Translations under genes and position numbers: made by a program | Notes under the pieces: model-generated | The model's database searches: none | What the model was told of the DNA's origin: nothing | What the model saw: the letters and a program-made list of their open reading frames with translations, nothing else | Assembly: GCA_902515565.1 (NCBI GenBank) | Contig: CABXVR010000013.1 | Span: 1-34,962 of the forward strand | DNA from: an uncultured Bacteroidota bacterium | GTDB taxonomy: Bacteria > Bacteroidota > Bacteroidia > Flavobacteriales > Flavobacteriaceae | Direction of reading: 5' to 3' | DNA length: 34,962 nucleotides | Part shown: positions 1-8,572 of the stretch, one piece after another | Position numbering within the stretch: position 1 is the first letter of the stretch | Layout: every line of letters starts with the position of its first letter

Positions 1-396
1 GATCAAGTTGCATTAAGAGCGTTAAGGGCAGTTAAGTCTGCAATAATTATTCAAAAAACAGAAACTGGCAGTTCATCTGAGATGAGCGAGAAAGACGAAA
101 TGAAATTACTTCAAAAGCTGGTGAAGCAAAGAAAGGATAGTGCCGATATATTTAGTAAACAAAACAGAGAAGATTTAGCTAAGCCAGAATTAGAGGAAGT
201 AGAAGTTATTAGTAAATTTTTACCTGCTGCTATGTCAGAATCTGAAATTGAAATTGTCGTTAAAGAAACAATCGCTAGTTTAGGAGCTGATGGTATGAAA
301 GACATGGGTAGAGTAATGGGAGTAGTCTCTGGAAAATTAGCCGGAAAGGCAGATGGAAAAACAATATCCATTTTAGTTAGAAATAATTTAAGTTAA
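1..396 (+). CDS. GatB/YqeY domain protein (5' truncated by window edge)
   Basis: The frame is open from base 1, so the gene starts upstream of the window; 131 residues are visible. An internal ATG at 82 is unlikely to be the start, because the residues encoded before it (DQVALRALRAVKSAI) fit the conserved N-terminal helix of YqeY proteins. The run LLQKLVKQRKDSADIF is the characteristic YqeY core, followed by an acidic helix and a C-terminal helical domain like the tail of GatB. Family members are about 150 residues, so roughly 18 are missing. YqeY-like proteins resemble the tRNA-binding domain of the Asp/Glu-tRNA amidotransferase, but their cellular role is unsettled. The next gene starts 3 bases after the stop. 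In many flavobacteria this gene follows ftsZ, which would lie off the left edge (inference). Confidence 0.85.
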   Translation, partial: DQVALRALRAVKSAIIIQKTETGSSSEMSEKDEMKLLQKLVKQRKDSADIFSKQNREDLAKPELEEVEVISKFLPAAMSESEIEIVVKETIASLGADGMKDMGRVMGVVSGKLAGKADGKTISILVRNNLS

Positions 397-399
397 AAA

Positions 400-1533
400 A
401 TGCGTGATAAAAAAATTTTGATGGTTGATTTAGTTGGTCAGTATGAAAAGATTAAGGACGAAATAAATCAAAATATTATTAATTCGTTACAAGAAGGTAA
501 GTTTATAAATGGACCTATTGTAAAAGAGTTTAGCCAAAATCTATCCAATTTTTTAAATGTAAACCATGTTATTCCTTGTGCTAATGGAACAGATGCATTA
601 CAGATAGCATTAATGGCTTTAGGTCTAAAACAGGGAGATGAAATCATATGTCCATCATGGTCTTATATATCCACTGCTGAAACTGCTATTTTATTGGGAA
701 TTAAACCTGTTTTTTGTGATGTTGACAGAAATACTTTTAATATGTCAGCAGAAAATGTTGAAAAATTAATAAATAATAAAACTAAAGCAATTATACCTGT
801 TCATTTATATGGACAATCCTGTGATATGGAGCCTATTCTTAAGTTAGCGTTAAAACATAAATTAAAAGTAATTGAAGATAATGCTCAGTCAATAGGTAGT
901 GAGTATACTTTTTCTAATGGAGATAAAAAACACACAGGAACTATGGGGGATATCGGAACTACCTCCTTTTATCCAACAAAGAATCTAGGTGCATATGGGG
1001 ATGGTGGAGCAGTTTTTACTAATGATGATAAGTTAGCTAAAAAGCTAATAATGATAGCTAATCATGGAGAATCAAAAAAATATCATCACAAAATTATTGG
1101 TTGTAATTCAAGATTAGATTCGATTCAGGCAGAGGTGTTGAATATTAAACTAAAGTACTTGAGTGATTATAATAAGGCTAGAAATCAAATAGCCGAGAAT
1201 TATAACAAAGCTTTTAGCTCTGTTGAAAAATTACATATACCTGTGCTAAATAATAACTCTACTCATGTTTACCATCAATACACTTTGAGAGTTCATCCTC
1301 TTTACAGGGACCCTTTAAGATTGTATTTAAAAGCAAAGGGTATTGATAATAGGATTTATTATCCTATACCTTTACATAAACAAAAAGTGTTTTCAAAAAT
1401 TGTAGATTCAACTTATAATCTTCCCAATACAAATTTATTGTCAGCTACTTGTTTATCTTTGCCTATACATACAGAAGTTGAAAATTCATTTCAAAAATAT
1501 ATTATTGATAACGTGTTAAATTTTTTTAAATGA
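400..1533 (+). CDS. DegT/DnrJ/EryC1 family PLP-dependent sugar aminotransferase
   Basis: 377 residues, normal for the family. The fold-type I aminotransferase signature is complete: a cofactor phosphate-binding run CANGTDALQIAL (60-71), the Asp that contacts the PLP ring nitrogen in VIEDNAQSIG (157-166), and the internal-aldimine Lys194 in SFYPTKNLGAYGDGGA. Such enzymes transfer an amino group from glutamate to a keto-sugar nucleotide (C3 or C4). The early motif DLVGQYEKIKDEI and the GTDALQIALMALGLKQGDE run resemble WbpE/WlbC-like C3-aminotransferases, but the substrate cannot be assigned from sequence. It overlaps galE by 4 bases (ATGA), so the two are probably co-translated. It sits about 14 kb from the main polysaccharide locus and may supply an amino sugar to it (inference). 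Confidence 0.9.
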   Translation: MRDKKILMVDLVGQYEKIKDEINQNIINSLQEGKFINGPIVKEFSQNLSNFLNVNHVIPCANGTDALQIALMALGLKQGDEIICPSWSYISTAETAILLGIKPVFCDVDRNTFNMSAENVEKLINNKTKAIIPVHLYGQSCDMEPILKLALKHKLKVIEDNAQSIGSEYTFSNGDKKHTGTMGDIGTTSFYPTKNLGAYGDGGAVFTNDDKLAKKLIMIANHGESKKYHHKIIGCNSRLDSIQAEVLNIKLKYLSDYNKARNQIAENYNKAFSSVEKLHIPVLNNNSTHVYHQYTLRVHPLYRDPLRLYLKAKGIDNRIYYPIPLHKQKVFSKIVDSTYNLPNTNLLSATCLSLPIHTEVENSFQKYIIDNVLNFFK

Positions 1534-2528
1534 AAAAAACAGATATTTTAGTTACAGGTGGAGCTGGTTACATAGGCTCTCATACTTTAGTGGAGTTACA
1601 CAACTCAGGATACAGACCAATTATAGTAGATAATTTGTCTAACACATCTTTAGAAAATATAAAAGGCGCTGAAAATATAATTAAAAATAAGATTACTTTT
1701 TATGAGTTTGATTGTACTGATGAAGATCAAATGAATGAATTATTTGAATTAGAAAATAATATAGAGGCTGTGATACATTTTGCTGCTTTTAAAGCGGTCG
1801 AAGAATCGGTAAGAGAACCTAAAAAATATTATGATAATAATATTGGTTCCTTAGAAGTTTTATTAAAAATTATGAAAAAGTATGATGTTAATAATATTAT
1901 TTTTTCATCATCTTGTACAGTATATGGAAGTCCAGATATTTTACCGGTTAGTGAATCAGCTCCATTTAAAAAAGCAGAATCTCCTTACGGAGAAACGAAA
2001 CAGTTATGTGAAAAGTTGATTGATGAAGTAGATTTAAATAGTATATCTCTAAGATATTTTAATCCCGTGGGATCTCACGATACTTGTTTAATTGGAGATT
2101 GCTCTGCAGATAAGCCAAACAATTTAGTTCCAATTATTTGTGAAGTAGCAGGTGGTAAAAGAAATACTATGCAAATATTTGGAAATGATTATAAAACAAT
2201 TGATGGCACCTGTGTAAGGGATTATATTCATGTAGTGGACCTAGCTAAAGCACATCTAGCGGCACTTAACCATATTTTAGATAGTAAAAAAATTAAAACT
2301 GCGTATAATATTGGAGTAGGAAAAGGAGTTAGTGTACAAGAAGTTATAGACTTTTTTGAGAAAATTAACGATTTAAAAATTTCATATAAAATTGGTCCTA
2401 GAAGAGCTGGAGATGTGGAAGAAATCTACTCAGATAATACCAAAATTAATAATGAGCTAAATTGGTTTCCAGTGATGAGTTTTGAGTCTGCTTTAAAGAC
2501 TGCTTGGATATGGGAGAAAAACAAATAG
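1530..2528 (+). CDS. galE: UDP-glucose 4-epimerase
   Basis: 332 residues, matching the extended short-chain dehydrogenase family of GalE. The N-terminal NAD-binding motif GGAGYIGSHT lies at residues 10-19. A catalytic Ser/Thr region SSSCTVYG (126-133) and the Tyr153-x3-Lys157 pair (YGETK) are present. The later runs LRYFNPVGSH and GTCVRDYIHVVDLAKAH are the GalE substrate and cofactor regions. It interconverts UDP-glucose and UDP-galactose (or the N-acetyl forms) in the cytoplasm, supplying precursors for surface glycans. It starts inside the stop of the upstream aminotransferase gene. A 78-base spacer separates it from cysC. Confidence 0.93.
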   Translation: MKKTDILVTGGAGYIGSHTLVELHNSGYRPIIVDNLSNTSLENIKGAENIIKNKITFYEFDCTDEDQMNELFELENNIEAVIHFAAFKAVEESVREPKKYYDNNIGSLEVLLKIMKKYDVNNIIFSSSCTVYGSPDILPVSESAPFKKAESPYGETKQLCEKLIDEVDLNSISLRYFNPVGSHDTCLIGDCSADKPNNLVPIICEVAGGKRNTMQIFGNDYKTIDGTCVRDYIHVVDLAKAHLAALNHILDSKKIKTAYNIGVGKGVSVQEVIDFFEKINDLKISYKIGPRRAGDVEEIYSDNTKINNELNWFPVMSFESALKTAWIWEKNK

Positions 2529-2606
2529 CTTTTTTACTTATTCATATACTTTTTATTAGATTTTCTCGTTGTTTCTTATATTCGTGACTTGTAAAAATAA
2601 AATCAC

Positions 2607-3203
2607 TTGACTAACACAGTACAATATAATTTTAAAATAGATCAAAAGTCTAGAAATAATCTAAACAAACATAATTCTTTTGTTATTTGGTTCACTGGTT
2701 TGTCAGGCTCTGGAAAGTCTACTATTTGTAATAGTTTAGAACAATTATTAAATACTAATAAAGTAAATACTTTTACTCTCGATGGAGATAGTGTTAGAAA
2801 TGGATTAAACAAAGATTTAGGTTTCTCTGATCAAGATAGATCTGAAAATATTAGAAGAGTTGCGGAAGTGTCTAAAATATTAATAAATGCTGGTAATGTT
2901 GTTTTAGCTTCCTTTATATCTCCTTTTCAAAAAGATAGAGATATAGTAAAAGACGTAGTTGGAGAAAATAATTACATAGAGGTTTTTGTTAACACCAGTC
3001 TAGAAACATGTATTAAAAGAGACCCAAAAGGTCTATATAAAAAAACAAAATCTGGTTTAATAAAAAGTATGACAGGGATTGATTCTAAATACGAAATACC
3101 TACTTCACATGATATTGAAATATCAGAATCAAATACACTTGATTACACAGTTAAGTTATTATATAGATTAATTAATGATAAACTTAGAATTGTAAATGAA
3201 TAA
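2607..3203 (+). CDS. cysC: Adenylyl-sulfate (APS) kinase
   Basis: 198 residues. It phosphorylates APS to PAPS using ATP. The Walker A motif GLSGSGKST is at 31-39, the LDGDSVRNGL substrate loop at 59-68, the FISP motif with the phospho-acceptor-type Ser at about 105, and the family signature DPKGLYKK at 139-146. The chosen start is TTG at 2607: an in-frame TAA lies at 2598-2600, no in-frame ATG occurs before the P-loop, and the residues after TTG align with the usual N-terminus of CysC. The gene overlaps cysD by 8 bases. Weak initiation at TTG could keep the kinase low relative to the sulfurylase (inference). Confidence 0.93.
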   Translation: MTNTVQYNFKIDQKSRNNLNKHNSFVIWFTGLSGSGKSTICNSLEQLLNTNKVNTFTLDGDSVRNGLNKDLGFSDQDRSENIRRVAEVSKILINAGNVVLASFISPFQKDRDIVKDVVGENNYIEVFVNTSLETCIKRDPKGLYKKTKSGLIKSMTGIDSKYEIPTSHDIEISESNTLDYTVKLLYRLINDKLRIVNE

Positions 3204-4101
3204 GTATTATTTGAATCATATTGATGAGTTAGAAGCTGAGGCTATTTTTATACTAAGAGAAGTAGCTAGTAAATTTGATAATCCTGTATTATTATTTTCA
3301 GGTGGAAAGGATTCTATTGTTTTAACTCGTTTAGCTAAAAAAGCTTTTTATCCCGCTCAAATTCCTTTTAAATTATTGCACGTTGATACTGGGCATAATT
3401 TTCCCGAAACTTTAGAGTTTAGAGATAATCTTATTTCAAATATGAATCTAGACTTAGTAGTTGGATATGTTCAAGATAGTATTAATAAAGACCCTTCTAT
3501 TGAAGAAAAAGGAGCTAATGCTTCCAGAAATTCAATTCAAACGATTACGCTTTTAGAAATGATTGATAAACATAAGTTTGACGTTGCGATTGGGGGAGCT
3601 AGAAGAGATGAAGAAAAATCTAGGGCGAAGGAGCGTTTTTTTTCTCATCGTGATGAATTTGGACAGTGGAGTCCAAAAAATCAAAGACCAGAACTTTGGA
3701 GTTTGTTTAATTCTTACAAATCTCATGGAGAACACTTTAGGGTATTTCCTCTCTCCAACTGGACTGAATTAGACATATGGAATTATATTAATAATGAAGA
3801 ATTAGAATTGCCAAGTTTATATTTTTCTCACAAAAGAGACTGTATAATTAGAGATAACATGATTTTAGCCAAATCAGATTATATAAAATTAAAAGAAAGT
3901 GACAAAATAAAAGAAATGACTGTTAGATATAGAACGTGTGGAGATATGACCATCACTGGCGCTATTGAATCAATTGCTTCTAATACTAAGGAAGTTATTA
4001 ATGAAATTTCTTTAATAAATACTACAGAACGTGGAACAAGAGCAGATGACAAAAGAAGTGAATCTGCAATGGAGGACAGAAAAATTACAGGATATTTTTA
4101 A
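3196..4101 (+). CDS. cysD: Sulfate adenylyltransferase subunit 2
   Basis: 301 residues, the usual CysD length. This is the ATP-pyrophosphatase subunit that adenylates sulfate to APS in complex with the GTPase CysN. The PP-loop SGGKDS is at 35-40, HVDTGHNFPE at 62-71, and the GGARRDEEKSRAKERFFS run typical of CysD follows. The C-terminal RTCGDMTITGAIES and TERGTRADDKRSESAMEDRK segments are also diagnostic. The start codon lies inside the end of cysC (8-base overlap), and cysN follows after 3 bases, so translation is probably coupled. Confidence 0.96.
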   Translation: MNKYYLNHIDELEAEAIFILREVASKFDNPVLLFSGGKDSIVLTRLAKKAFYPAQIPFKLLHVDTGHNFPETLEFRDNLISNMNLDLVVGYVQDSINKDPSIEEKGANASRNSIQTITLLEMIDKHKFDVAIGGARRDEEKSRAKERFFSHRDEFGQWSPKNQRPELWSLFNSYKSHGEHFRVFPLSNWTELDIWNYINNEELELPSLYFSHKRDCIIRDNMILAKSDYIKLKESDKIKEMTVRYRTCGDMTITGAIESIASNTKEVINEISLINTTERGTRADDKRSESAMEDRKITGYF

Positions 4102-4104
4102 ATT

Positions 4105-5358
4105 ATGAATAGTGAAATTCAAATTTTAAGATTTACTACTGCAGGAAGCGTTGATGACGGAAAAAGCACCCTTATTGGCAGACTTTTATTGGATTCTAAA
4201 TCTCTTTACTTTGATCAGTTAGAATCTATTGAACAAATTAGTAAAAAAAAGGGATTTGATTATATAGATCTTTCGCTACTAACAGACGGCTTAAAGTCAG
4301 AAAGACAACAAGGAATTACTATTGATGTTGCATACAGATATTTTTCTACACCTAAAAGAAAATTTATAATAGCTGACACACCTGGTCATATACAATACAC
4401 TAGAAATATGATAACTGGTGCTTCTACTGCAAATTTAGCACTCATACTTATAGATGCAAGAAAGGGTATATTAGAACAAACTAAAAGACATAGTTTTATT
4501 GCTTCAATTTTGAAAATTCCCCACTTAATTGTATGTATTAATAAAATGGATTTGGTGAATTATTCAGAGTCAGTTTATAATGAAATAGTACAAAACTATC
4601 AGGATTTCTTTTCAAAATTAGATATTCACGATGTCAGGTTTGTTCCAATATCAGCACTTAATGGAGATAATGTTGTAAATAATTCTGAAAAGATGAACTG
4701 GTATAATGGAGGAACTCTTATGTATAATTTAGAGAATTTGTATATATCCAGTGATGTTAACCATTTAGATGCAAGACTTCCTGTGCAATACGTTATTAGA
4801 CCACAAACTCATAAGTTTGGAGACTACAGAGGTTATGCAGGTAAAATTGAAGGTGGTGCATTTAAAAAAGGTGATAGAATTAAATTGTTGCCATCAGGTT
4901 TTATGACTACTATAAAAGCTATTGAAATTAATGGTAAAAATATTGAAGAGGCTTTTTCTCCAATGTCAGTCTCAGTTACTTTAAAGGATGACTTGGATGT
5001 TAGTAGGGGAGACATGATAGTAAAAGAAAATAATGTACCCGTAATCTCTCAAGATTTAGATCTTATGATATGCTGGATGGATAGCGCTTATTTAAAACCC
5101 AGAAAAAAAGTAATTATTAAACATACAACTAACGAGTGTATGGGAATGATCACAGATATCTTATACAAATTGGATATTAACACCCTTCATAGTATTAAAG
5201 ATTTTGAAGATTTTAAACTAAATGATATAGGTAGAATTAAAATTAGAAGCTCAAAACCGCTATTTTATGATTCTTATAAAAAAAATAGACATACTGGTAG
5301 TATTATTTTAATTGATCCGAATACTAATGCCACTATTGCAGCAGGAATGATTATTTAA
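4105..5358 (+). CDS. cysN: Sulfate adenylyltransferase subunit 1 (GTPase)
   Basis: 417 residues, matching stand-alone CysN rather than the CysNC fusion. It couples GTP hydrolysis to APS formation by CysD. G-domain motifs are in order: G1 GSVDDGKST (14-22), the GITIDVAYRYF effector region (70-80), G3 DTPGH (91-95) and G4 NKMD (146-149). EF-Tu-like beta-barrel domains follow (DYRGYAGKIEGG onward). It ends 9 bases before cysQ. Because a separate cysC is present and no kinase domain is fused here, the module is the unfused cysC-D-N form. Confidence 0.95.
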   Translation: MNSEIQILRFTTAGSVDDGKSTLIGRLLLDSKSLYFDQLESIEQISKKKGFDYIDLSLLTDGLKSERQQGITIDVAYRYFSTPKRKFIIADTPGHIQYTRNMITGASTANLALILIDARKGILEQTKRHSFIASILKIPHLIVCINKMDLVNYSESVYNEIVQNYQDFFSKLDIHDVRFVPISALNGDNVVNNSEKMNWYNGGTLMYNLENLYISSDVNHLDARLPVQYVIRPQTHKFGDYRGYAGKIEGGAFKKGDRIKLLPSGFMTTIKAIEINGKNIEEAFSPMSVSVTLKDDLDVSRGDMIVKENNVPVISQDLDLMICWMDSAYLKPRKKVIIKHTTNECMGMITDILYKLDINTLHSIKDFEDFKLNDIGRIKIRSSKPLFYDSYKKNRHTGSIILIDPNTNATIAAGMII

Positions 5359-5367
5359 ATATTTTAA

Positions 5368-6156
5368 ATGAAATTATCTAAAAACTTAAAGTTAGCTATA
5401 GATGCAAGTATTCAGGCTGGAAAAAAAATTATAGAAATATATAATTCTGATAATTTTAATTTGGAATATAAATTGGATGATTCTCCTTTAACTTTAGCAG
5501 ACACCACATCAAATAAAATTATCGAGAATATTTTAGAAGCTTCTAATATTCCTATTTTATCTGAAGAGGGAAATATTTTAGATTTTAATAATAGAAAGAA
5601 TTTAAAACAGTTATGGATAGTTGACCCACTGGATGGTACAAAAGAATTCATTAAAAAAAATAATGAGTTTACAGTTAATATTGCTCTTATTGAAAACTCA
5701 AAACCAGTGATTGGTGTTATATACGCTCCTGCATTAAATGTGTTATATTTCTCTGAAAAAAAATTAGGAACTTATAAAATACTGATTACCGCTTTAGATA
5801 AATTTGATAAATCTAAAGTTTTTCGTTTACCATTAGTTGAAAAATCCGATGAATATAAAGTTCTTACAAGTAGATCTCATCTAGATGATAAGACCTTGGA
5901 TTATATAGATAATTTGAAAGTCAATAACTTAAAAGTAGTTTCAGTTCCTATGGGTAGTTCACTCAAATTTTGTTTGTTAGCTGAAGGATTAGCAGATTGT
6001 TATCCCAGATTTTCACCATGTATGGAGTGGGACACAGCTGCAGGACAAGTTATATGTGAACAAGTCGGCTTCAAAGTTTTTGACTTAAAAACGATGAAGC
6101 CAATTGTTTACAATAGAGAAAATTTAATTAACAATTATTTTATTGCAAAAAAATAA
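5368..6156 (+). CDS. cysQ: 3'(2'),5'-bisphosphate nucleotidase
   Basis: 262 residues. It hydrolyses PAP to AMP and so removes the inhibitory by-product of PAPS use. The inositol monophosphatase superfamily metal sites are visible: SEEG (65-68), DPLDGTKEF (86-94, with Asp86, Asp89, Gly90 and Thr91) and EWDTAAGQ (220-227). It is the last gene of the cysC-D-N-Q run, and its stop lies 10 bases from the end of the convergent lipoprotein gene, with no clear hairpin between them. No PAPS reductase or sulfite reductase gene is nearby, which bears on the use of PAPS here. Confidence 0.93.
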   Translation: MKLSKNLKLAIDASIQAGKKIIEIYNSDNFNLEYKLDDSPLTLADTTSNKIIENILEASNIPILSEEGNILDFNNRKNLKQLWIVDPLDGTKEFIKKNNEFTVNIALIENSKPVIGVIYAPALNVLYFSEKKLGTYKILITALDKFDKSKVFRLPLVEKSDEYKVLTSRSHLDDKTLDYIDNLKVNNLKVVSVPMGSSLKFCLLAEGLADCYPRFSPCMEWDTAAGQVICEQVGFKVFDLKTMKPIVYNRENLINNYFIAKK

Positions 6157-6166
6157 ACAGCTTACT

Positions 6167-7189
6167 TTAGTTAGATTCCCAATAAGCAAAATCTCCAGGG
6201 AATAAACCTACCTCATAAGATGCGATTTCATTATTATTAAAATCTACCACCTTAACTTGATTGATGTCGTTGTAGTTAGTTATTCCAAAGTAAATTAAAT
6301 CTCCAATCACCTCACTTGAATATAATTGTGATGGGTTGTAAGATCCAATTTTAGTTTCATCTAAGATGTTTAATTGTTCATCAAGTATAGCAATTCCTCC
6401 ATCATAAGATCTGTAAATACTACTATCATATTTAAGAACTGATCCACCACAAACAGTTCCGGAGCCGTAATTATTGACTGAAACTTGACCGTTTGATAGG
6501 TCAATTCTACTTGATCCATAAAACGCGTTAAAGCTAGAATCGTAAAAAGTGTTAGCTATATATATCTTTTGATCAAATATTTTAATTGATGTTGGGCCAC
6601 TACCAATTTCGAAACTTTCTGAAATAGAATTTGAATCAATATTTATTTTTACAAGTTGGTTTCCATCTGAATAATCATCATTAAGCTGAATTCCAGTATA
6701 TATATGATTTTCATAAATCTCAATTGACTCAGGTTTTCCATTTACTGGAATAGAGCCTTCAATTACATAATTATCTAAATTTAATATTTTTATATCGTTG
6801 GTATTCCAGTTTGTAAAATATAATTTATTATTAAATATTTTCATCTCTCTTGGACTTGAACCATCTGTTGAAAGTTCGATACCCGGAAGACTTAAACCTT
6901 CCTCTGTTATGTCATAAGCTTTGATTATGCTACTGTTATTCACAATAACAAAAAGCTTGTCTTCGTATACTTCTAAAGATTGTACTACATCACCAACATT
7001 ATCTATACTATAAACCTCTCCCAACTCATTTATCATTGATATAGATCCATTACTTGCTCCAAAATTTCCTTCACAGGCAACAAATACCCAAGTTTTTTGT
7101 TGGTTTAAATCGTCACTACTCTCATCTTGACAAGTTGTGATTGTTATTAATACTGATAGTAACCATAAAGTTTTAAGTGTATATTTCAT
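6167..7189 (-). CDS. DUF5074/YncE-like beta-propeller lipoprotein, possibly BtuG-like
   Basis: 340 residues on the minus strand. A type II signal peptide (Lys2, hydrophobic 7-18) ends at Cys20. The residue before the Cys is Thr, not the usual Gly/Ala/Ser, but the mature start CQDESSDD resembles the acidic lipoprotein export signal of Flavobacteriia, so exposure on the outer surface is likely. The mature protein shows propeller-like repeats: VACEGNFGASNGSIS, then recurring [PS]xxMKIFNNKLYFT, PESIEIYENHIYTG and TSIKIFDQKIYIAN blades. EGNFG..NGS and the blade pattern fit the DUF5074 family, which includes the cobamide-binding BtuG lipoproteins of Bacteroides (established knowledge). Its position next to a B12-dependent methionine synthase makes a corrinoid ligand plausible, but this is inference and no BtuB-like receptor is in the window. 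It appears to be a single-gene unit. Confidence 0.75.
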   Translation of the reverse strand: MKYTLKTLWLLSVLITITTCQDESSDDLNQQKTWVFVACEGNFGASNGSISMINELGEVYSIDNVGDVVQSLEVYEDKLFVIVNNSSIIKAYDITEEGLSLPGIELSTDGSSPREMKIFNNKLYFTNWNTNDIKILNLDNYVIEGSIPVNGKPESIEIYENHIYTGIQLNDDYSDGNQLVKINIDSNSISESFEIGSGPTSIKIFDQKIYIANTFYDSSFNAFYGSSRIDLSNGQVSVNNYGSGTVCGGSVLKYDSSIYRSYDGGIAILDEQLNILDETKIGSYNPSQLYSSEVIGDLIYFGITNYNDINQVKVVDFNNNEIASYEVGLFPGDFAYWESN

Positions 7190-7212
7190 TTTTTTTTTTT
7201 TTAATTAATTTA

Positions 7213-7220
7213 CAAATGTA
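7213..7220 (-). promoter_or_regulatory. Candidate -7 promoter element for the lipoprotein gene
   Basis: Read on the minus strand, the sequence is TACATTTG, a match to the Bacteroidota consensus TAnnTTTG. It lies 24 bases upstream of the ATG at 7189. No TTTG is seen at the expected -33 spacing, so the promoter is supported only by the -7 box. Confidence 0.4.
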
Positions 7221-7462
7221 AATCACATTTTTTAAATAATTATGGATAAACGCAACTTAATTGCAATAATTTTTTTTATTAAATCGTTTTATTTAAATAT
7301 AAATTGAGTACTTTTATTGCTTGTTTTTTAATCAAATCTTTGAGAAACTTTTAAATATTGGAATTGAAAAGTGTGGTTCTAAATAATTTACTAGTCTAAC
7401 TCAAAAAATAATAATAATAATAGACATTGTTATTTCTTTAATTACTTGATTAAAAAACTTAT

Positions 7463-7470
7463 TAAATTTG
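7463..7470 (+). promoter_or_regulatory. Candidate -7 promoter element for the methionine block
   Basis: TAAATTTG matches TAnnTTTG. The nearest upstream TTG (7446-7448) is only 14 bases away, shorter than the usual 19 or so. If used, transcription would begin at about 7475, at the foot of the inverted repeat at 7473-7495, leaving a leader of about 108 bases before metH. Confidence 0.35.
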
Positions 7471-7472
7471 CG

Positions 7473-7495
7473 AAGTGTTTTTTTTTAAAACACTT
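7473..7495 (+). repeat. Perfect 9-bp inverted repeat in the presumed metH leader
   Basis: Arms AAGTGTTTT (7473-7481) and AAAACACTT (7487-7495) are exact reverse complements around a 5-base T loop, followed by GTTTTG. It could be a 5'-stabilising hairpin, an attenuator or a protein operator. The T-rich tail is too short for a confident terminator call. Confidence 0.55.
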
Positions 7496-7582
7496 GTTTT
7501 GTCGCTTTTAATAGTAATGCTATGTAATAATTAATTTAAATAATTCAAGTTTTTTTAGTTAGAAAAAGAAGTCTTTTATATT

Positions 7583-8569
7583 ATGAGTATTGAAAAGGAA
7601 TTAAAAAAAAGAATTTTAGTGCTAGACGGGGCTATGGGGACTATGTTGCAAGCTTATAAATTTTCTGAGGAAGATTTTAGAGGAGAAAGATTTAAAGATT
7701 ATCCCACACCACTACAGGGTAATAACGATTTGTTATCTATTACACAACCTGAAGCAATTAAAACTATACACGGAAAATACTTTGAGGCTGGTGCAGATAT
7801 TATTGAAACAAATACTTTTTCTGGAACTACAATTGCAATGGCAGATTATCAATTAGAAGATTTAGTTTATGAATTAAATTATCAATCAGCAAAGATTGCT
7901 AAAGAAGTCGCAACCGAATTTACATTAAAAGAACCACATAAACCCCGCTTTGTGGCTGGTTCTATTGGACCAACAAATAGAACTGCTAGTATGTCACCAG
8001 ATGTAAATGATCCTGGTTTTAGAGCGGTTACTTTTAATGATTTAAGAGTTGCATATAAACAACAAGTAGAAGCTTTAATTGATGGAGGAGTTGATATTTT
8101 ATTAATAGAAACTGTTTTTGATACTTTAAATGCAAAGGCAGCATTGTTTGCTATAGAAGAAGTAAAAGACGAAATAAATATTGAGATTCCGATAATGTTA
8201 AGCGGTACTATTACAGATGCATCTGGTAGAACATTGTCTGGTCAAACCGCTGAAGCTTTTTTAATATCTGTTTCTCATATTTCATTGCTTTCAGTAGGAT
8301 TTAACTGTGCCTTGGGAGCGAATTTATTACAACCCCACCTAGAGGCAATAGCTAATAAAACTCCTTTTGCCATTTCTGCACATCCAAATGCAGGTTTACC
8401 AAATGCTTTTGGAGAGTACGACGAAACACCAGAAGAAATGGGTGAACAGATTGAAGAATATTTAAAGAAAGATTTGATAAATATTATTGGAGGTTGCTGC
8501 GGTACATCTCCAGATCATATTAAGGTGATAGCTGATATTGCTTCTAAATATAACCCGAGAAACTATTAG
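7583..8569 (+). CDS. metH: B12-dependent methionine synthase, N-terminal homocysteine-binding module
   Basis: 328 residues: only the zinc-dependent homocysteine S-methyltransferase barrel of MetH. LDGAMGTMLQ (14-23) opens the barrel. The three zinc ligands are in place: Cys242 in GFNCALGA and Cys305/Cys306 in IIGGCCGTSP. The protein stops where full-length MetH passes into the pterin-binding domain, and the next gene starts 3 bases later with exactly that domain. The two halves total 1219 residues, close to the single-chain enzyme (about 1227 in E. coli). Split metH is known in Bacteroidota, so this is a natural arrangement and not a frameshift: there is an in-frame stop plus a new ATG. Confidence 0.93.
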   Translation: MSIEKELKKRILVLDGAMGTMLQAYKFSEEDFRGERFKDYPTPLQGNNDLLSITQPEAIKTIHGKYFEAGADIIETNTFSGTTIAMADYQLEDLVYELNYQSAKIAKEVATEFTLKEPHKPRFVAGSIGPTNRTASMSPDVNDPGFRAVTFNDLRVAYKQQVEALIDGGVDILLIETVFDTLNAKAALFAIEEVKDEINIEIPIMLSGTITDASGRTLSGQTAEAFLISVSHISLLSVGFNCALGANLLQPHLEAIANKTPFAISAHPNAGLPNAFGEYDETPEEMGEQIEEYLKKDLINIIGGCCGTSPDHIKVIADIASKYNPRNY

Positions 8570-8572
8570 ATA

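Larger units (their letters stand above)
7190..7582. other. Divergent intergenic region between lipoprotein and metH (393 bp)
   Basis: A very AT-rich region without a credible ORF. It holds a candidate minus-strand -7 element near the lipoprotein gene (7213-7220), an AAT triplet run at about 7407-7422, a candidate plus-strand -7 element (7463-7470), and a perfect 9-bp inverted repeat (7473-7495) in the presumed metH leader. I looked for a cobalamin riboswitch B12 box (GCCACTG-like) and for SAM riboswitch cores and saw none. Confidence 0.7.

Noticed and set aside
7407-7422. AAT trinucleotide repeat as a phase-variable element
   Set aside because: Only about five short units in very AT-rich DNA, away from the likely promoter boxes; not convincing.
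7190-7582. Cobalamin or SAM riboswitch ahead of metH
   Set aside because: I looked for the conserved B12 box (GCCACTG-like) and for SAM riboswitch core sequences in the leader and found none; only a simple 9-bp hairpin is present.
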